64,000 nucleotides of DNA from Raineyella fluvialis (GCF_009646095.1 NZ_CP045725.1:1922001-1986000); one strand, 5' to 3'; positions 11,354-20,215 are shown, numbered from the stretch's first letter. Numbers and translations are program-made. The notes: generated by a model not told the origin, from the letters alone.

Positions 11354-11694
11354 GCCGTCCCTCAGCGATCGTGCCGCGTGCGGCGGCGGTTGGTGGTGAT
11401 TGCGGTCCCCGTGGTGATCTCGGTCCCGTGGTGACGTCAGTCTGGTGATCTTGCCAGTCTAGATTCCTCGCTCCCCGGGCAGCGGTGGGCGGAGGCTCTG
11501 CACCATGGCACGCGTCGATGGTGTGCGGGCCGCGTACGCAGGCTGTGCCGGTCCTGTGAAGGAGGGTCGGGGCGACGGTGGGAGTCGGGTCCGGAGGTGC
11601 CGAGGGTCGGTTGATCACCCCTGGCGCCGTACGCCACAGAGCCGGCACAGGATCGGCTGCTCGCCGGCACACACCAGGGAGCGACCGTCGTCCC
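11354..11694. promoter_or_regulatory. Divergent intergenic region with four GTGGTGAT-type direct repeats
   Basis: No gene is seen in these 341 bases between the divergent response regulator and the glycosyltransferase. Direct repeats GTGGTGAT begin at 11393 and 11411, GTGGTGAC at 11428 and TGGTGAT at 11443, spaced 18, 17 and 15 bases. OmpR-type regulators commonly bind tandem repeats of this kind, so this may be an autoregulatory site. That last step is inference. Confidence 0.5.
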
Positions 11695-14016
11695 ATGACT
11701 GCGAACACCGCTCTGACGACCCTCGCCGGTCCACCGCACGTCGCGGCCCCCTGGACCGGCTCCGACCTCGACGGGGTGTCCGGTCCCGCCGGCTCCACTG
11801 ATGGCCCTGACTGCCCGGACTTCCCCGACGGTCCGGCGGGTTCCGGTCCGAACGGCCCCCTGCGGCGGACCGGTGGCTCCGGTTCCGGAGGCGGAGCCGA
11901 GGACGTCGCCTCCGCCCCGATCGCCGGCTGGCTCGTGGCCGCCTCGGTCGTTCTGCTGCTGGCTGGGACCACTGTGCTCTACCTCTACGGCTTGTCGCGG
12001 TCGGGCTGGGCGAACTCCTTCTACTCAGCGGCGGCCCAGGCTGGCGGCACCGACTGGAAGGCCTGGTTCTACGGGTCGCTCGACGCCGGTAACGCCATCA
12101 CCGTCGACAAGCCTCCGGCGGCGATGTGGTTGATGGGGCTGTCCGTCCGGCTGTTCGGGCTGTCCTCGTGGAGCATCCTGGCGCCCGAAGCGTTGCTGGG
12201 GGTGGCCTCCGTGGGGGTGCTGTACGCCACGCTGCGCCGCGTCCTGACGCGCGGTGACAACGGCACCCGTACGCCGCTGACCGTCCGCGCCCACGTCGCC
12301 GCACTCCTCGGCGCCGTCGTGTTCGCGCTGACCCCCGTCGCGGTGCTGATGTTCCGGTTCAACAATCCCGATGCGCTGCTGACGTTCTGCCTGGTGCTGG
12401 CGACGTACCTCACCCTGCGCGGAACCGAGCGGGCGAGGTCGCGCTGGCTGATCGGCGCGGGGGTGGTGATCGGTCTCGGCTTCCTCACCAAGATACTGCA
12501 GGCCTTCCTGGTGCTCCCCGCGCTGGTCGTCGCGTACGCCATCGCCGCGCCGACCGGATGGGCCCGCAAGGTCCGTCACCTGCTCTACGCGTTCGTGGCG
12601 ATGGTCGTGTCGTTCGGCTGGTACGTCGCCGTCGTCGAACTGACGCCCGCCTCGCTGCGTCCCTACATCGGCGGCTCGCAGACCAACTCGCTGCTCGAAC
12701 TGGCCTTCGGCTACAACGGCCTGGGCCGGATCACGGGCAACGAGACAGGATCGGTCACCGGCGGGGGTGCCGCGGCGGCCACCGGGGCCGGGGGCAACGC
12801 CGGCGGCATGTGGGGCCAGACAGGCCCGCTGCGGATGTTCTCCGGGGTCTCCGGGGGCATGGTCTCCTGGCTCATCCCGGCCGGACTGATCCTCGGCGTC
12901 GCCGCGCTCGTGTTCCTGCACGGCCGGAGCCGCACCAGCGTGTTACGCGCCGCGATCGTTGCCTTCGGTGGCTGGCTCGTCACGATGATGACGGTCTTCT
13001 CCTTGATGGCGGGCATCTACCACGACTACTACACCGTGGTGCTCGCCCCGGCCATCGGCGCCCTGGTCGCCCTCGGCGCGTACGTCGTCTGGGGCCGGCG
13101 CGGCACCCTCGCCGGGCGGCTCGTCCTGGCGGGCACGATGGCGGTCACCACGGTCTGGTCCGTCGTGCTGCTCAGTGAGGCGACGGGCGTCTATCTGGCC
13201 CTGCGATGGGCCGTGCTGCTGCTCGGCGCCGTCGCGACACTCGGCCTGCTGACCGTACGGGTCGTGGGTCGCGCGCTGCGGTCCACGGTGGCCGGCATGG
13301 CTCTGGCCGCGGCGCTTGTCGGCCCGACGGCGTACGCGCTGAACACCGCGGCCACACCGCACACCGGCTCGATCGTCACCGCAGGTCCGGTGAGCAACCG
13401 TGGCCCCGGCGGCGCGGGTCGCACGGGGACACGTACGTTCACCCGGAACGGGACGACGGGCGGTACGCCGCCTCAGGGTGGCTTCGGTCAGGGTGGCCCC
13501 GGCGTGCCTCCAGGCTTCAGCCAGAACGGGACCACCCGGAACGGGACCACCCAGAACGGCACCACCGGAGCCGCGGGCACCGGCCAGTTCCCGGCTGGCG
13601 GGCAGGCCGCAACGGCGGGAGGCGACTTCGGAATAGGTGGCTTCGGTGGGGCCGGTGGACTGCTCGGCGGCGCGCAGGTCTCGGCCGAGATGACGACGCT
13701 GCTGACCACCGACGCGTCCTCCTACACGTGGGTGGCCGCGAGCATCGGGTCCCAGAACGCCGCCTCCTACCAGCTCGCCACCCAACTGCCGGTGATGGCG
13801 ATCGGCGGCTTCAACGGCTCCGACCCGAGCCCGACACTGGCCCAGTTCCAGCAGTATGTCGCCCAGGGCAAGATCCACTACTTCATCGCCGGCGGCATGG
13901 GTGGTCAGCAGAACGGCGGATCGTCCGCCGCCTCGGAGATCTCGTCCTGGGTGAGCTCCCACTACACGGCGAAGACAGTGGGTAGCACCACGGTCTACGA
14001 CCTCACACAGCCGTAA
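11695..14016 (+). CDS. GT39-like polytopic membrane glycosyltransferase (PMT_2/ArnT-type)
   Basis: A 773-residue polytopic membrane protein that would transfer a sugar from a polyprenyl-phosphate donor to an extracytoplasmic acceptor. After about 75 Gly/Pro-rich residues comes a first membrane helix, then the catalytic loop GSLDAGNAITVDKPPAAMW (GT39/ArnT-like acidic residues), about ten further helices, and from about residue 560 a Gly/Asn/Thr-rich linker with NGTT repeats. A C-terminal extracytoplasmic domain (TDASSYTWVAASIGSQNAAS...) closes it. ATG at 11695 is preceded by AGGGAG; the frame stays open upstream but without recognisable sequence. Its 3' end overlaps the convergent small gene by 14 bases. 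Confidence 0.85.
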   Translation: MTANTALTTLAGPPHVAAPWTGSDLDGVSGPAGSTDGPDCPDFPDGPAGSGPNGPLRRTGGSGSGGGAEDVASAPIAGWLVAASVVLLLAGTTVLYLYGLSRSGWANSFYSAAAQAGGTDWKAWFYGSLDAGNAITVDKPPAAMWLMGLSVRLFGLSSWSILAPEALLGVASVGVLYATLRRVLTRGDNGTRTPLTVRAHVAALLGAVVFALTPVAVLMFRFNNPDALLTFCLVLATYLTLRGTERARSRWLIGAGVVIGLGFLTKILQAFLVLPALVVAYAIAAPTGWARKVRHLLYAFVAMVVSFGWYVAVVELTPASLRPYIGGSQTNSLLELAFGYNGLGRITGNETGSVTGGGAAAATGAGGNAGGMWGQTGPLRMFSGVSGGMVSWLIPAGLILGVAALVFLHGRSRTSVLRAAIVAFGGWLVTMMTVFSLMAGIYHDYYTVVLAPAIGALVALGAYVVWGRRGTLAGRLVLAGTMAVTTVWSVVLLSEATGVYLALRWAVLLLGAVATLGLLTVRVVGRALRSTVAGMALAAALVGPTAYALNTAATPHTGSIVTAGPVSNRGPGGAGRTGTRTFTRNGTTGGTPPQGGFGQGGPGVPPGFSQNGTTRNGTTQNGTTGAAGTGQFPAGGQAATAGGDFGIGGFGGAGGLLGGAQVSAEMTTLLTTDASSYTWVAASIGSQNAASYQLATQLPVMAIGGFNGSDPSPTLAQFQQYVAQGKIHYFIAGGMGGQQNGGSSAASEISSWVSSHYTAKTVGSTTVYDLTQP

Positions 14017-14209
14017 GGGCCGCCAACTGCTCGCGAGCTCGGCGGGTGACCAAATTCGGCAGGTAGCTGTTGATCGTGGAGTGGTGCTCGAGAAGGTCCC
14101 AGGCGTCGTTCACGACGGTCGCGATCTGGTCGGGGTCGAACACCCCGCGATAGCCGGGCGTGAGTTCACGGACGATCTGGCTGATCAATCTGTCACGTTC
14201 TGCATCCAC
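14003..14209 (-). CDS. Small three-helix-bundle dimerisation-domain protein
   Basis: A 68-residue protein predicted to be three helices: DRLISQIVRELTPGY, DPDQIATVVNDAWDLLEHH and VTRRAREQLAAL. It resembles a small actinobacterial family named for a three-helix-bundle dimerisation domain, of unknown function. GTG start at 14209 has AGGAGC upstream. It is convergent with, and overlaps by 14 bases, the glycosyltransferase gene. Confidence 0.7.
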   Translation of the reverse strand: MDAERDRLISQIVRELTPGYRGVFDPDQIATVVNDAWDLLEHHSTINSYLPNLVTRRAREQLAALTAV

Positions 14210-14295
14210 AGCTGCTCCTACCTTCGGGGCACTCCGTCCACTGCTCGGTCCCGTACTCAGGTCCGACGCAGGAGGGCGGGTCGGTTCTGGGGGCT

Positions 14296-14637
14296 TTGCC
14301 TGTGAAGGACCTACGCCTCCTCAGGGTTTACTCAGTCTACGCAGACGGTCAATCACTTGAGTGCCTGATCAACGTGGCTTGCGACACACAGCCGAGCGAC
14401 ACGTTCTTACGATCGGGTGCCTACCGCACCACGACACCCTTCCCTTTCGGGATCGGGCGCGACCTCGTCGGCACGGTGGCGTTCGCTCAGTACGCGGTGG
14501 TACCGGTTGACCGCCTCTACCACCTGCCCGCCGGAGTCGATCCGGCCCAGGCCGTCGGTCACCGAATCGCGCGGCACCGTCGTCCGACCCCGGAGATCGG
14601 GGTCCTGTCCGTGGGGGTCGCTAGGGTGGTGCCATGA
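14296..14637 (+). pseudogene. Remnant of a zinc-type alcohol dehydrogenase / quinone oxidoreductase
   Basis: The frame holds a typical N-terminal MDR segment (QPSDTFLRSGAYRTTTPFPF, then GIGRDLVGTV) joined directly to FAQYAVVPVDRLYHLPAGVD. In intact family members these are separated by about 30 residues (VGxxVxxFxxGDRVW...G), so an internal deletion has occurred. The Rossmann NAD(P) domain that should follow is absent. It lies in the otherwise gene-free stretch 14210-14633. A decayed gene is the best reading; expression is unlikely. Confidence 0.6.
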
Positions 14638-14960
14638 CCGAGGTGACTGTCACCCGCAATGATGCCGAGGGACGCTACGAGGCCCACGTCGGCGGGGAAC
14701 TCGCCGCCTACTCGGAGTTCCAACTCGCCACGAACCTGATCGTGTTCTCCCATTCCGAGACACTGCCCGCGTTCGAGGGCAAGGGCGTCGCTTCGGCGCT
14801 GGCACGCGCGGCGCTCGACGAGGTGCGGGCCGAGGGTGATCGCGAGGTCCTGGCCATCTGCCCGTTCATCAACGGCTGGATGCACCGCCATCCCGACTAC
14901 CTCGATCTGCTGTACAAGGGACATCCGCGCCAGGACCAGGAGCAGGTCGAGCAGGACTGA
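14634..14960 (+). CDS. GNAT-like N-acetyltransferase, short YidJ/YjdJ type
   Basis: A 108-residue protein of the short GCN5-related class. It opens VTVTRNDAEGRYEAHVGGEL, has the acetyl-CoA loop in FEGKGVASALARAALDEVRAEG, and ends with CPFINGWMHRHPDYLDLLYKG, a Cys-containing signature of the class related to human GTLF3/NATD1. ATG at 14634. The next gene starts 20 bases downstream on the same strand, so co-transcription is likely. Substrate unknown. Confidence 0.88.
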   Translation: MTEVTVTRNDAEGRYEAHVGGELAAYSEFQLATNLIVFSHSETLPAFEGKGVASALARAALDEVRAEGDREVLAICPFINGWMHRHPDYLDLLYKGHPRQDQEQVEQD

Positions 14961-14980
14961 TCGCGACGGGGAGGAACGTC

Positions 14981-16051
14981 ATGAACCGCGCGGAACTGCT
15001 GGCCCAGCGCCTGGCCACCCAGCGGCTCACCGCGGATCCGGCCGATCCGGTCGAGGTCGTCCGTGAGTCCCTGGCCGTTCAGTCCCAGGACGCTCCGATG
15101 GCCCGCTGGTCCATCGGGATGCGCTCGGCGACGGACGGGAGCGCGCTGTCCGGTGCCGTCGACCGGGGCTCCATCGTCCGCACCCACCTGCTGCGCCCGA
15201 CCTGGCACTACGTCGTGCCGGAGGACCTTCGGTGGCTGCTCGCGCTGAGCGCCGAGCGGATCGAGCGGTCGATGGGAGCTCGGCACCGGCAGCTGTGTAT
15301 CACCGACGTGATCGTGGACTCGGCCTTCGACGTCCTGCGACAGGCGATCAACGACAGTGGTCCCCTGACCCGTCGCCAGCTCCACCCGCTGCTACCGCCC
15401 ACCGGCTTCCCGGAGCAGGGTCAGGTGGTGGCGCACCTTCTCATGCTCGCCGAGATCCGGGGGCTGATCATCTCGGGACCGACGGCGAACGGTCAGCACA
15501 CGTACGTCCTGATGGACGGCCTGGTCCCGCCGGTGCCGCACCGCCCGCGCGAGGACCTGGTCCGTGATCTCGTCGCCCGGTTCTTCGCCGGCCACGGACC
15601 GGCGTCACTGCGCGACCTCACCCGGTGGGCCACCGTCACGCTCACCGAGGCCCGCGCCGCGGTCGCCGACCTGGACCTGTCCTCGGCCAAGGTCGACGGC
15701 GTGGAGCTGTGGTGGGACCCAGCGGCGGTGCTGCCTGAGACGAGGCCACGGCGCGCCCATCTCCTGCCGACCTTCGACGAGGCGACGCTGTCGTACCTGG
15801 CCCCGACCTGGGAACGCAGCCCCGGTCACCCGAAGGGTGACCAGCCGCCCTCGTACGCCCGGGTGGGCGGAGGAGTGGTGATCTGCGACCTGGCCGAGGT
15901 CGGGCTGTGGCAGCGCCGTGCCGGCGGGGCGACGACCCGGGTGACGCTGGACCTCAGCCCGCGGGTGTCGTCGGCCCAGCGGGCGGCGATCCTGGCGGAG
16001 GCGGAACGGCTGGCCGCGTTCGAGGGACGGCCCTTGGAGCTGGTCGACTGA
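14981..16051 (+). CDS. Winged-helix DNA-binding protein, AlkZ-like (HTH_42) family
   Basis: A 356-residue protein of the family that contains the DNA glycosylases AlkZ/YcaQ, which unhook interstrand crosslinks or alkylated bases. The N-terminal region has RLATQRLTADPADPVEVV then AVQSQDAPMARWSIGMRS, the usual Q-x-Q/AQ-type loop of this family, followed by tandem winged-helix segments (RTHLLRPTWHYVVPEDLRWL, LTRRQLHPLL). ATG at 14981 is preceded by GAGGAA. Activity is unproven: many actinobacteria carry several paralogues without known substrate. Confidence 0.85.
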   Translation: MNRAELLAQRLATQRLTADPADPVEVVRESLAVQSQDAPMARWSIGMRSATDGSALSGAVDRGSIVRTHLLRPTWHYVVPEDLRWLLALSAERIERSMGARHRQLCITDVIVDSAFDVLRQAINDSGPLTRRQLHPLLPPTGFPEQGQVVAHLLMLAEIRGLIISGPTANGQHTYVLMDGLVPPVPHRPREDLVRDLVARFFAGHGPASLRDLTRWATVTLTEARAAVADLDLSSAKVDGVELWWDPAAVLPETRPRRAHLLPTFDEATLSYLAPTWERSPGHPKGDQPPSYARVGGGVVICDLAEVGLWQRRAGGATTRVTLDLSPRVSSAQRAAILAEAERLAAFEGRPLELVD

Positions 16052-16059
16052 GGGTCAGG

Positions 16060-16656
16060 TCAGCGCGGTTCGTCCGGGGTGAGGCCGGGGACCGGGCCCT
16101 CACCGAGGGATCGCACCAGCCACGCCACGTCGCGCCAGGCGCCGTGTTTGAACCCGATGGAGGGCAGCAGCCCGACCTGGGTGAACCCGAACGACCGATG
16201 CATCGCCATGCTCGTCTCGTTCGGCTGGGTGATCACCGCGACCGCCCTCCGGTAGCCGCGCTCGGTCAGCCGATCGAGGAGGGCGGTGTAGAGGACGCGT
16301 CCCAAGCCCTTGCCCCGCGCGTCGGGGGCGAGGTAGATGCTGGTCTCGCTCGACCAGCGGAAGGCGACGCGTTCCTTGAATCGCCCGGCGTACGCGTAAC
16401 CGAGGACCTCTCCGTCGACCTCGGCGACCAGCCAGGCCCACTGCCGCGCTGCCCGGGCCATCCGCCCTGCCATCTCCTCGACGGACGGCGGCGTCTCCTC
16501 GAACGTGATGGTGGTGTCGCGGACGTAGGGGGCGTAGATCGCCGCACAGGCTGCCGCGTCGGCCGGGACGGCGTCGCGCACGATCACCGGGGCGTGCTCC
16601 AGCGAGGTGGGAGCGGGGACGGGGGTAGGAACGCCATCACGGACCACGGGAACCAT
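16060..16656 (-). CDS. GNAT N-acetyltransferase, phosphinothricin-acetyltransferase-like
   Basis: About 198 residues. It matches the PAT/YncA layout: VRDAVPADAAACAAIYAPYV at the N-terminus, TITFEETPPSVEEMAGRM, the CoA-binding APDARGKGLGRVLYTALLD, and the C-terminal NETSMAMHRSFGFTQVGLL with GFKHGAWRDVAWL. Family members acetylate phosphinothricin, methionine sulfone and similar amino acids. The ATG at 16656 removes a low-complexity extension; a GTG at 16746 is also possible but would overlap the next upstream gene by 17 bases. Confidence 0.88.
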   Translation of the reverse strand: MVPVVRDGVPTPVPAPTSLEHAPVIVRDAVPADAAACAAIYAPYVRDTTITFEETPPSVEEMAGRMARAARQWAWLVAEVDGEVLGYAYAGRFKERVAFRWSSETSIYLAPDARGKGLGRVLYTALLDRLTERGYRRAVAVITQPNETSMAMHRSFGFTQVGLLPSIGFKHGAWRDVAWLVRSLGEGPVPGLTPDEPR

Positions 16657-16729
16657 GGGCCCGATGGTAGGCGATGGTCCCACGTGGTCCGTGGTGGGTG
16701 TCAGAGGTTGTGGTGTCCGAGGTGCGGTC

Positions 16730-16960
16730 TCAGATGGTGAAGTCACCGGGCTTCGGCTGATCGGACGGCTCGGTGCCGGCGGGAGGGGTGTCCCCTGGCC
16801 CGGCCTCGCCCTCCTGCTTCTGCTCCAGCTTCTCGCTCAGGGTCTCCCGGCCCTTCTCGATCACGTCGTCGATCTGGTCGACGGTCTCCTTGACGACCTG
16901 TGCCACCTTGTCCAGGGTCTCGTCCAGACTCTTCTTGGCTTCGTCGAAGTTGAATCCCAT
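16730..16960 (-). CDS. Small coiled-coil hypothetical protein
   Basis: A 76-residue soluble protein not matched to a named family. Residues 1-48 form one highly charged amphipathic helix (DEAKKSLDETLDKVAQVVKE and ETLSEKLEQKQEGEAG), and the rest is a Pro/Gly/Asp-rich tail. ATG at 16960. A ribosome site GGAGCACTGAC precedes the start. Helical repeats of this kind occur in stress/antitoxin-like or CsbD-like small proteins, but there is no direct evidence for either. Confidence 0.7.
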   Translation of the reverse strand: MGFNFDEAKKSLDETLDKVAQVVKETVDQIDDVIEKGRETLSEKLEQKQEGEAGPGDTPPAGTEPSDQPKPGDFTI

Positions 16961-17215
16961 GTCAGTGCTCCCGTGCTGGTGCGCCGCCGGGGACCGGCTG
17001 CTGTTGCTTCCAGGCTAGCCAGCACCGTGGCGCAGCGGCAGCGTACGTGACGCGGATCCGGGAGATCTGGGTGCTCGGCTTCGGCCGGTTCCGGGTCGGG
17101 TGGGTGATCGTCCCCCGGGCACACAGGAACCACACGAGAATCTCTCATCAGTGTCATGTCCAGCGCGGTCACGATGGAGGCGTTCCGTCCACCCCACCCA
17201 GTGCGGGAGCGTCCC

Positions 17216-18178
17216 ATGGTCACACTCGTCGTCGCGGTCGTCCTCGGTCTGGCCAGCGTCGCCGTCAGCCGGGACCTCCCCGGCACGCGCCGGCTGCACC
17301 ACCTGTGGCTACGCCGCGGGCCCGACCTCGTCCAGTACGTCCGGACCGCCCCGGCGACGTTCGTCACCCTGGCCGTCCTCGGCGTCACGACGTGGATCCT
17401 GGCCGGCACCGGTGACCGGTTGACCACCGCCCTGCTGCGCGAGATGAGTACGAACCTGCACCAACTCCAGCGCGAGCCGATGACCGTCCTCGTACGCAGC
17501 GCCTTCTGGGCCACCCCCACCGAGATGGTGGCCTGGCTCGTCCTGTTCGCCGTCGTCGCCGCCCCCATCGAGCACTGGATCGGCACCCGGTCCTGGCTGG
17601 TGGTGTTCTGGACCGGCCACATCGGAGCCACGTTGCTGGTGGCGGTGCTGCTCACTCTCGGGATGAACGCCGGCGTGGTGCCCGCGACGGTCGCGAACTC
17701 CATCGACGTAGGCGCCAGTTACGCGTTCTTCTGCCTGGTCGCGGTGGCGACGTACGCGCTGCCGGGACGCTGGCGGTATGGATGGGCCGCGCTGGTGGTC
17801 GGCTACGTCGCCCAGGGGATGGTCCTCACCACCGGGTTCACCGCGCTGGGACACCTGCTGTCGGTCGCCATCGGCCTGGCGATCGGACCGATCTTCCTGC
17901 GCCGGTCCGCGGCCACCGGATGGCCGGTGGTCCAGCTGGAGCGCGCCGGGCACCGACTCGGCGCTGTTGCGGCAACCCTCCGGACGCGCCGGTCAGGCCG
18001 CCCCGTCCCGGTGCCCGCCTTACTGGTGGACGCCTCGCATCAGGACGTCCGCGACGCGAGGACCGAGGAAGCGGCCCCGCGGATCCAGCCGCTCCCGCAG
18101 CTCGCGGAACTCCTCGAAGCGGGGGAGCGCCGTGAAGTCGAACAGGTCCGCATCGAAGTACTTGCCCCAGTGCGGTAG
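17216..18178 (+). CDS. Rhomboid-like integral membrane protein
   Basis: About 320 residues with roughly six membrane helices (first at MVTLVVAVVLGLASVAVS) and a rhomboid-type helix bundle (PIEHWIGTRSWLVVFWTGHI, NSIDVGASYAFFCLVAV, GHLLSVAIGLAIGPIF). The GxS of active rhomboid proteases is replaced by VGAS in helix 4 and a His is present in GFTALGHLLS, so protease activity cannot be excluded. ATG at 17216 has GGGAG eight bases upstream; an ATG at 17156 in frame lacks one. The last 53 codons overlap the 3' end of the opposite-strand oxidoreductase gene. Confidence 0.72.
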   Translation: MVTLVVAVVLGLASVAVSRDLPGTRRLHHLWLRRGPDLVQYVRTAPATFVTLAVLGVTTWILAGTGDRLTTALLREMSTNLHQLQREPMTVLVRSAFWATPTEMVAWLVLFAVVAAPIEHWIGTRSWLVVFWTGHIGATLLVAVLLTLGMNAGVVPATVANSIDVGASYAFFCLVAVATYALPGRWRYGWAALVVGYVAQGMVLTTGFTALGHLLSVAIGLAIGPIFLRRSAATGWPVVQLERAGHRLGAVAATLRTRRSGRPVPVPALLVDASHQDVRDARTEEAAPRIQPLPQLAELLEAGERREVEQVRIEVLAPVR

Positions 18179-19411
18179 TCCGCCGAGCGCGGCCAAGGCC
18201 TGCTGGATGTCGCGGAGAAGGGCGAGTGAGCCGTCCGGGACCGAGCCGTCGGGTCGCTGGTAGACGACGAACCCGAACCAGACCACCTCCCGTGCGTACG
18301 CCGACGACAACCACGCCTGCGAGCGGCCGGTGGGCCGGAGGATGACCGGATAGTGCAGCCGGAATCGTGAGGCGTCGATCACCTGCGCCAGCGCAGCCAT
18401 CGCCTCGTCGAACCGGGTCAGCGGCACCCCGACTTCCATGTTGATCTGCGGGGCGGGGATGCCGTTGCGGAAGATCTCGACCAGATCCCCGGTGGTGTCG
18501 GTGTAGTCGAAGAACCGCCCGACCGTACGCTGCGGGGCCGCATCGTTGTCGTGATCGCCGGTGTCGTCGCCGAGCCGGGCCTGGGTCGCCTCCAGGATCG
18601 GATTGAGATCCGTGTGCGGCGAGGAAGAATGCGCTGAGGCCAGCGGTGTGGAGGCCAGTGCCGGGGAAGTCTGCGGCCGGACCTCCCAGACGTGCGCCCG
18701 ATCCTCCTCCACCCACCACCAGGCTTTGACGTGGTCGGAGCGTCGGTTCCAGGCGCTGAAGCCGTCGCGGAGCTCGCTGCCCGACGTCGTGTACTTGGCG
18801 CACCGGTAACGAGTGTTCGGCTGCACGGCGAGGGTCACCCGGGTCAGGACACCCAGGCAGCCCAGGTGCAGGAGGAACGCCCCGAACCCCTCGTCGTCCG
18901 CCGTCACCTCGTGCTCGGCGCCGTCGGCCCCCACGTACGTGACGGCGCGGACGGCGTCCGCCAGCAGGCCCTCGCCGAGCCCTTGGGCGTGGGTGCCGGT
19001 GCCGAGTGCCCCGGCGACGGTCTGTTCGGTGATCACCGGGGGACAGACCGGCAGCGTGAGGCCCCAGTCGCGGACGTGTTCCCAGACCTCGGTGAGGGGG
19101 CAGTCCGCGGTCACCGTGACCGTCTGCTCGTCGAGGTGCAGGATGCGCGGGCCCCTGCTGCGCAGGTGGAGCGCGATGCCGTCCGTGCCGTCGATCAGGG
19201 TGGGGTAGCTGAAGCGGGAGCCGAGGAGCTGCACCCGGCTGTCCGCGTGGGCGGCCAGCAGCCCCGCGACCTGGCCTGCGTCTCCAGCGGCGTACGACCT
19301 CTCCGGCAGGGCCAGGGTCGTCGTTTCACACCAGTTGCGGGTCGGCAGAGGGGAGGAGGTCGTCACCGCAGCATCATCCCATCGGGGGAGGCGACGGTCG
19401 GGGGTGCTCAC
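18020..19411 (-). CDS. FAD-linked oxidoreductase, D-arabinono-1,4-lactone / L-gulonolactone oxidase type
   Basis: A 463-residue VAO-family flavoenzyme. The PCMH-type FAD domain (about 40-230) has VQLLGSRFSYPTLIDGTDG and VAGALGTGTHAQG. The C-terminal ALO domain ends with the family signature HWGKYFDADLFDFTALPRFE and LDPRGRFLGPRV. Such enzymes oxidise aldonolactones or sugar alcohols with O2 or a cytochrome as acceptor. GTG at 19411 is the furthest start; a GTG near 19366 is an alternative and neither has a strong ribosome site. The 3' end overlaps the rhomboid-like gene by 159 bases. Confidence 0.88.
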   Translation of the reverse strand: MSTPDRRLPRWDDAAVTTSSPLPTRNWCETTTLALPERSYAAGDAGQVAGLLAAHADSRVQLLGSRFSYPTLIDGTDGIALHLRSRGPRILHLDEQTVTVTADCPLTEVWEHVRDWGLTLPVCPPVITEQTVAGALGTGTHAQGLGEGLLADAVRAVTYVGADGAEHEVTADDEGFGAFLLHLGCLGVLTRVTLAVQPNTRYRCAKYTTSGSELRDGFSAWNRRSDHVKAWWWVEEDRAHVWEVRPQTSPALASTPLASAHSSSPHTDLNPILEATQARLGDDTGDHDNDAAPQRTVGRFFDYTDTTGDLVEIFRNGIPAPQINMEVGVPLTRFDEAMAALAQVIDASRFRLHYPVILRPTGRSQAWLSSAYAREVVWFGFVVYQRPDGSVPDGSLALLRDIQQALAALGGLPHWGKYFDADLFDFTALPRFEEFRELRERLDPRGRFLGPRVADVLMRGVHQ

Positions 19412-19429
19412 GGATGCTCAGCGCGATGG

Positions 19430-20050
19430 TCAGCGGCCGAACATGCCGCCGCCCTGGCCGACCGGGAGCAGACCGAAGCCACCGGTGCCCTCGCCGATGA
19501 GGAGCAATCCGAAGAGCACGAAGAGAGCGGCGGCACCGATCTTGATCACCTTCTCGGGAAGCTTCCGCTTGAGGACGAAGCCGACGAGGATCGCCAGGGC
19601 ATCGGCCGCGACCATGCCGACGGTCGACCCGATCCAGGTCCAGAACCAGTTCTCCTGGGTGGCGAGCGTGATGGTGGCGAGCATGGTCTTGTCGCCCAGC
19701 TCGGCGAGGAAGAAGGCGGTGCCGACGGCGACAAGGGAGAAGCCCTTGGCGTGGCGAGCCTTGTCGGCCTCCGCCTCGGTCAGTTCGTCGCCGCGCAGTG
19801 TCCACACGGCAAAGATGAGGAAGGCGATGCCCGCGACGATGGCGATGCCACCCTGCCACTGGCCGAACACGTCACCGATGAAGAAGCCGATGGCCACCGA
19901 AGCCAGGTGCACGATGGCGGTGGCGATGCTGATGCCGATCAGGACGTCGCGAGGGCGGTAGCGAGCGGCGAAGGTCATCGCCATCAGCTGGCTCTTGTCG
20001 CCGAGTTCGGCGACGAAGATGACAGCGATGCTGAGCAGCAGGGCGTTCAC
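19430..20050 (-). CDS. TMEM165/GDT1 (UPF0016) family manganese exporter
   Basis: A 206-residue membrane protein with six helices and both family repeats of the ExGD(K/R)(T/S) motif: FVAELGDKSQLMAM (residues about 12-25) and FFLAELGDKTMLATI (about 113-127). Bacterial members such as MneA export Mn2+. GTG start at 20050 with GGAGAGG upstream. The leader carries a yybP-ykoY Mn2+ riboswitch (20110-20215), which independently supports a manganese role. Confidence 0.93.
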   Translation of the reverse strand: MNALLLSIAVIFVAELGDKSQLMAMTFAARYRPRDVLIGISIATAIVHLASVAIGFFIGDVFGQWQGGIAIVAGIAFLIFAVWTLRGDELTEAEADKARHAKGFSLVAVGTAFFLAELGDKTMLATITLATQENWFWTWIGSTVGMVAADALAILVGFVLKRKLPEKVIKIGAAALFVLFGLLLIGEGTGGFGLLPVGQGGGMFGR

Positions 20051-20109
20051 GGGGGGTCCTCTCCGGGCGGCCGTGACAGCCCGGAAGGGATGACTCCGAC
20101 CGTCCCCGA

Positions 20110-20215
20110 TGGTGGGGCGACATGGTCGAAAGTCTCGTCCGCCACTGAGGATGGCCGGTCGCGCCGGGCCGGAGCCAGTGTGTCGACGCGACTGTTGGGG
20201 ACTACTCCCTTTCAG
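20110..20215 (-). promoter_or_regulatory. yybP-ykoY manganese riboswitch
   Basis: Read on the minus strand, the leader begins GAAAGGGAGTAGTCCCC (complement of 20197-20213), matching the conserved GGGGAGUAG loop. It ends CGGACGAGACTTTCGACC (20123-20140), matching the second conserved loop (GAGACCUUU-like); a GC-rich helix joins the two. These two loops form the Mn2+ site in this riboswitch class, which normally turns on Mn exporters at high Mn2+. It sits 60-165 bases upstream of a TMEM165-type exporter. Confidence 0.85.
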
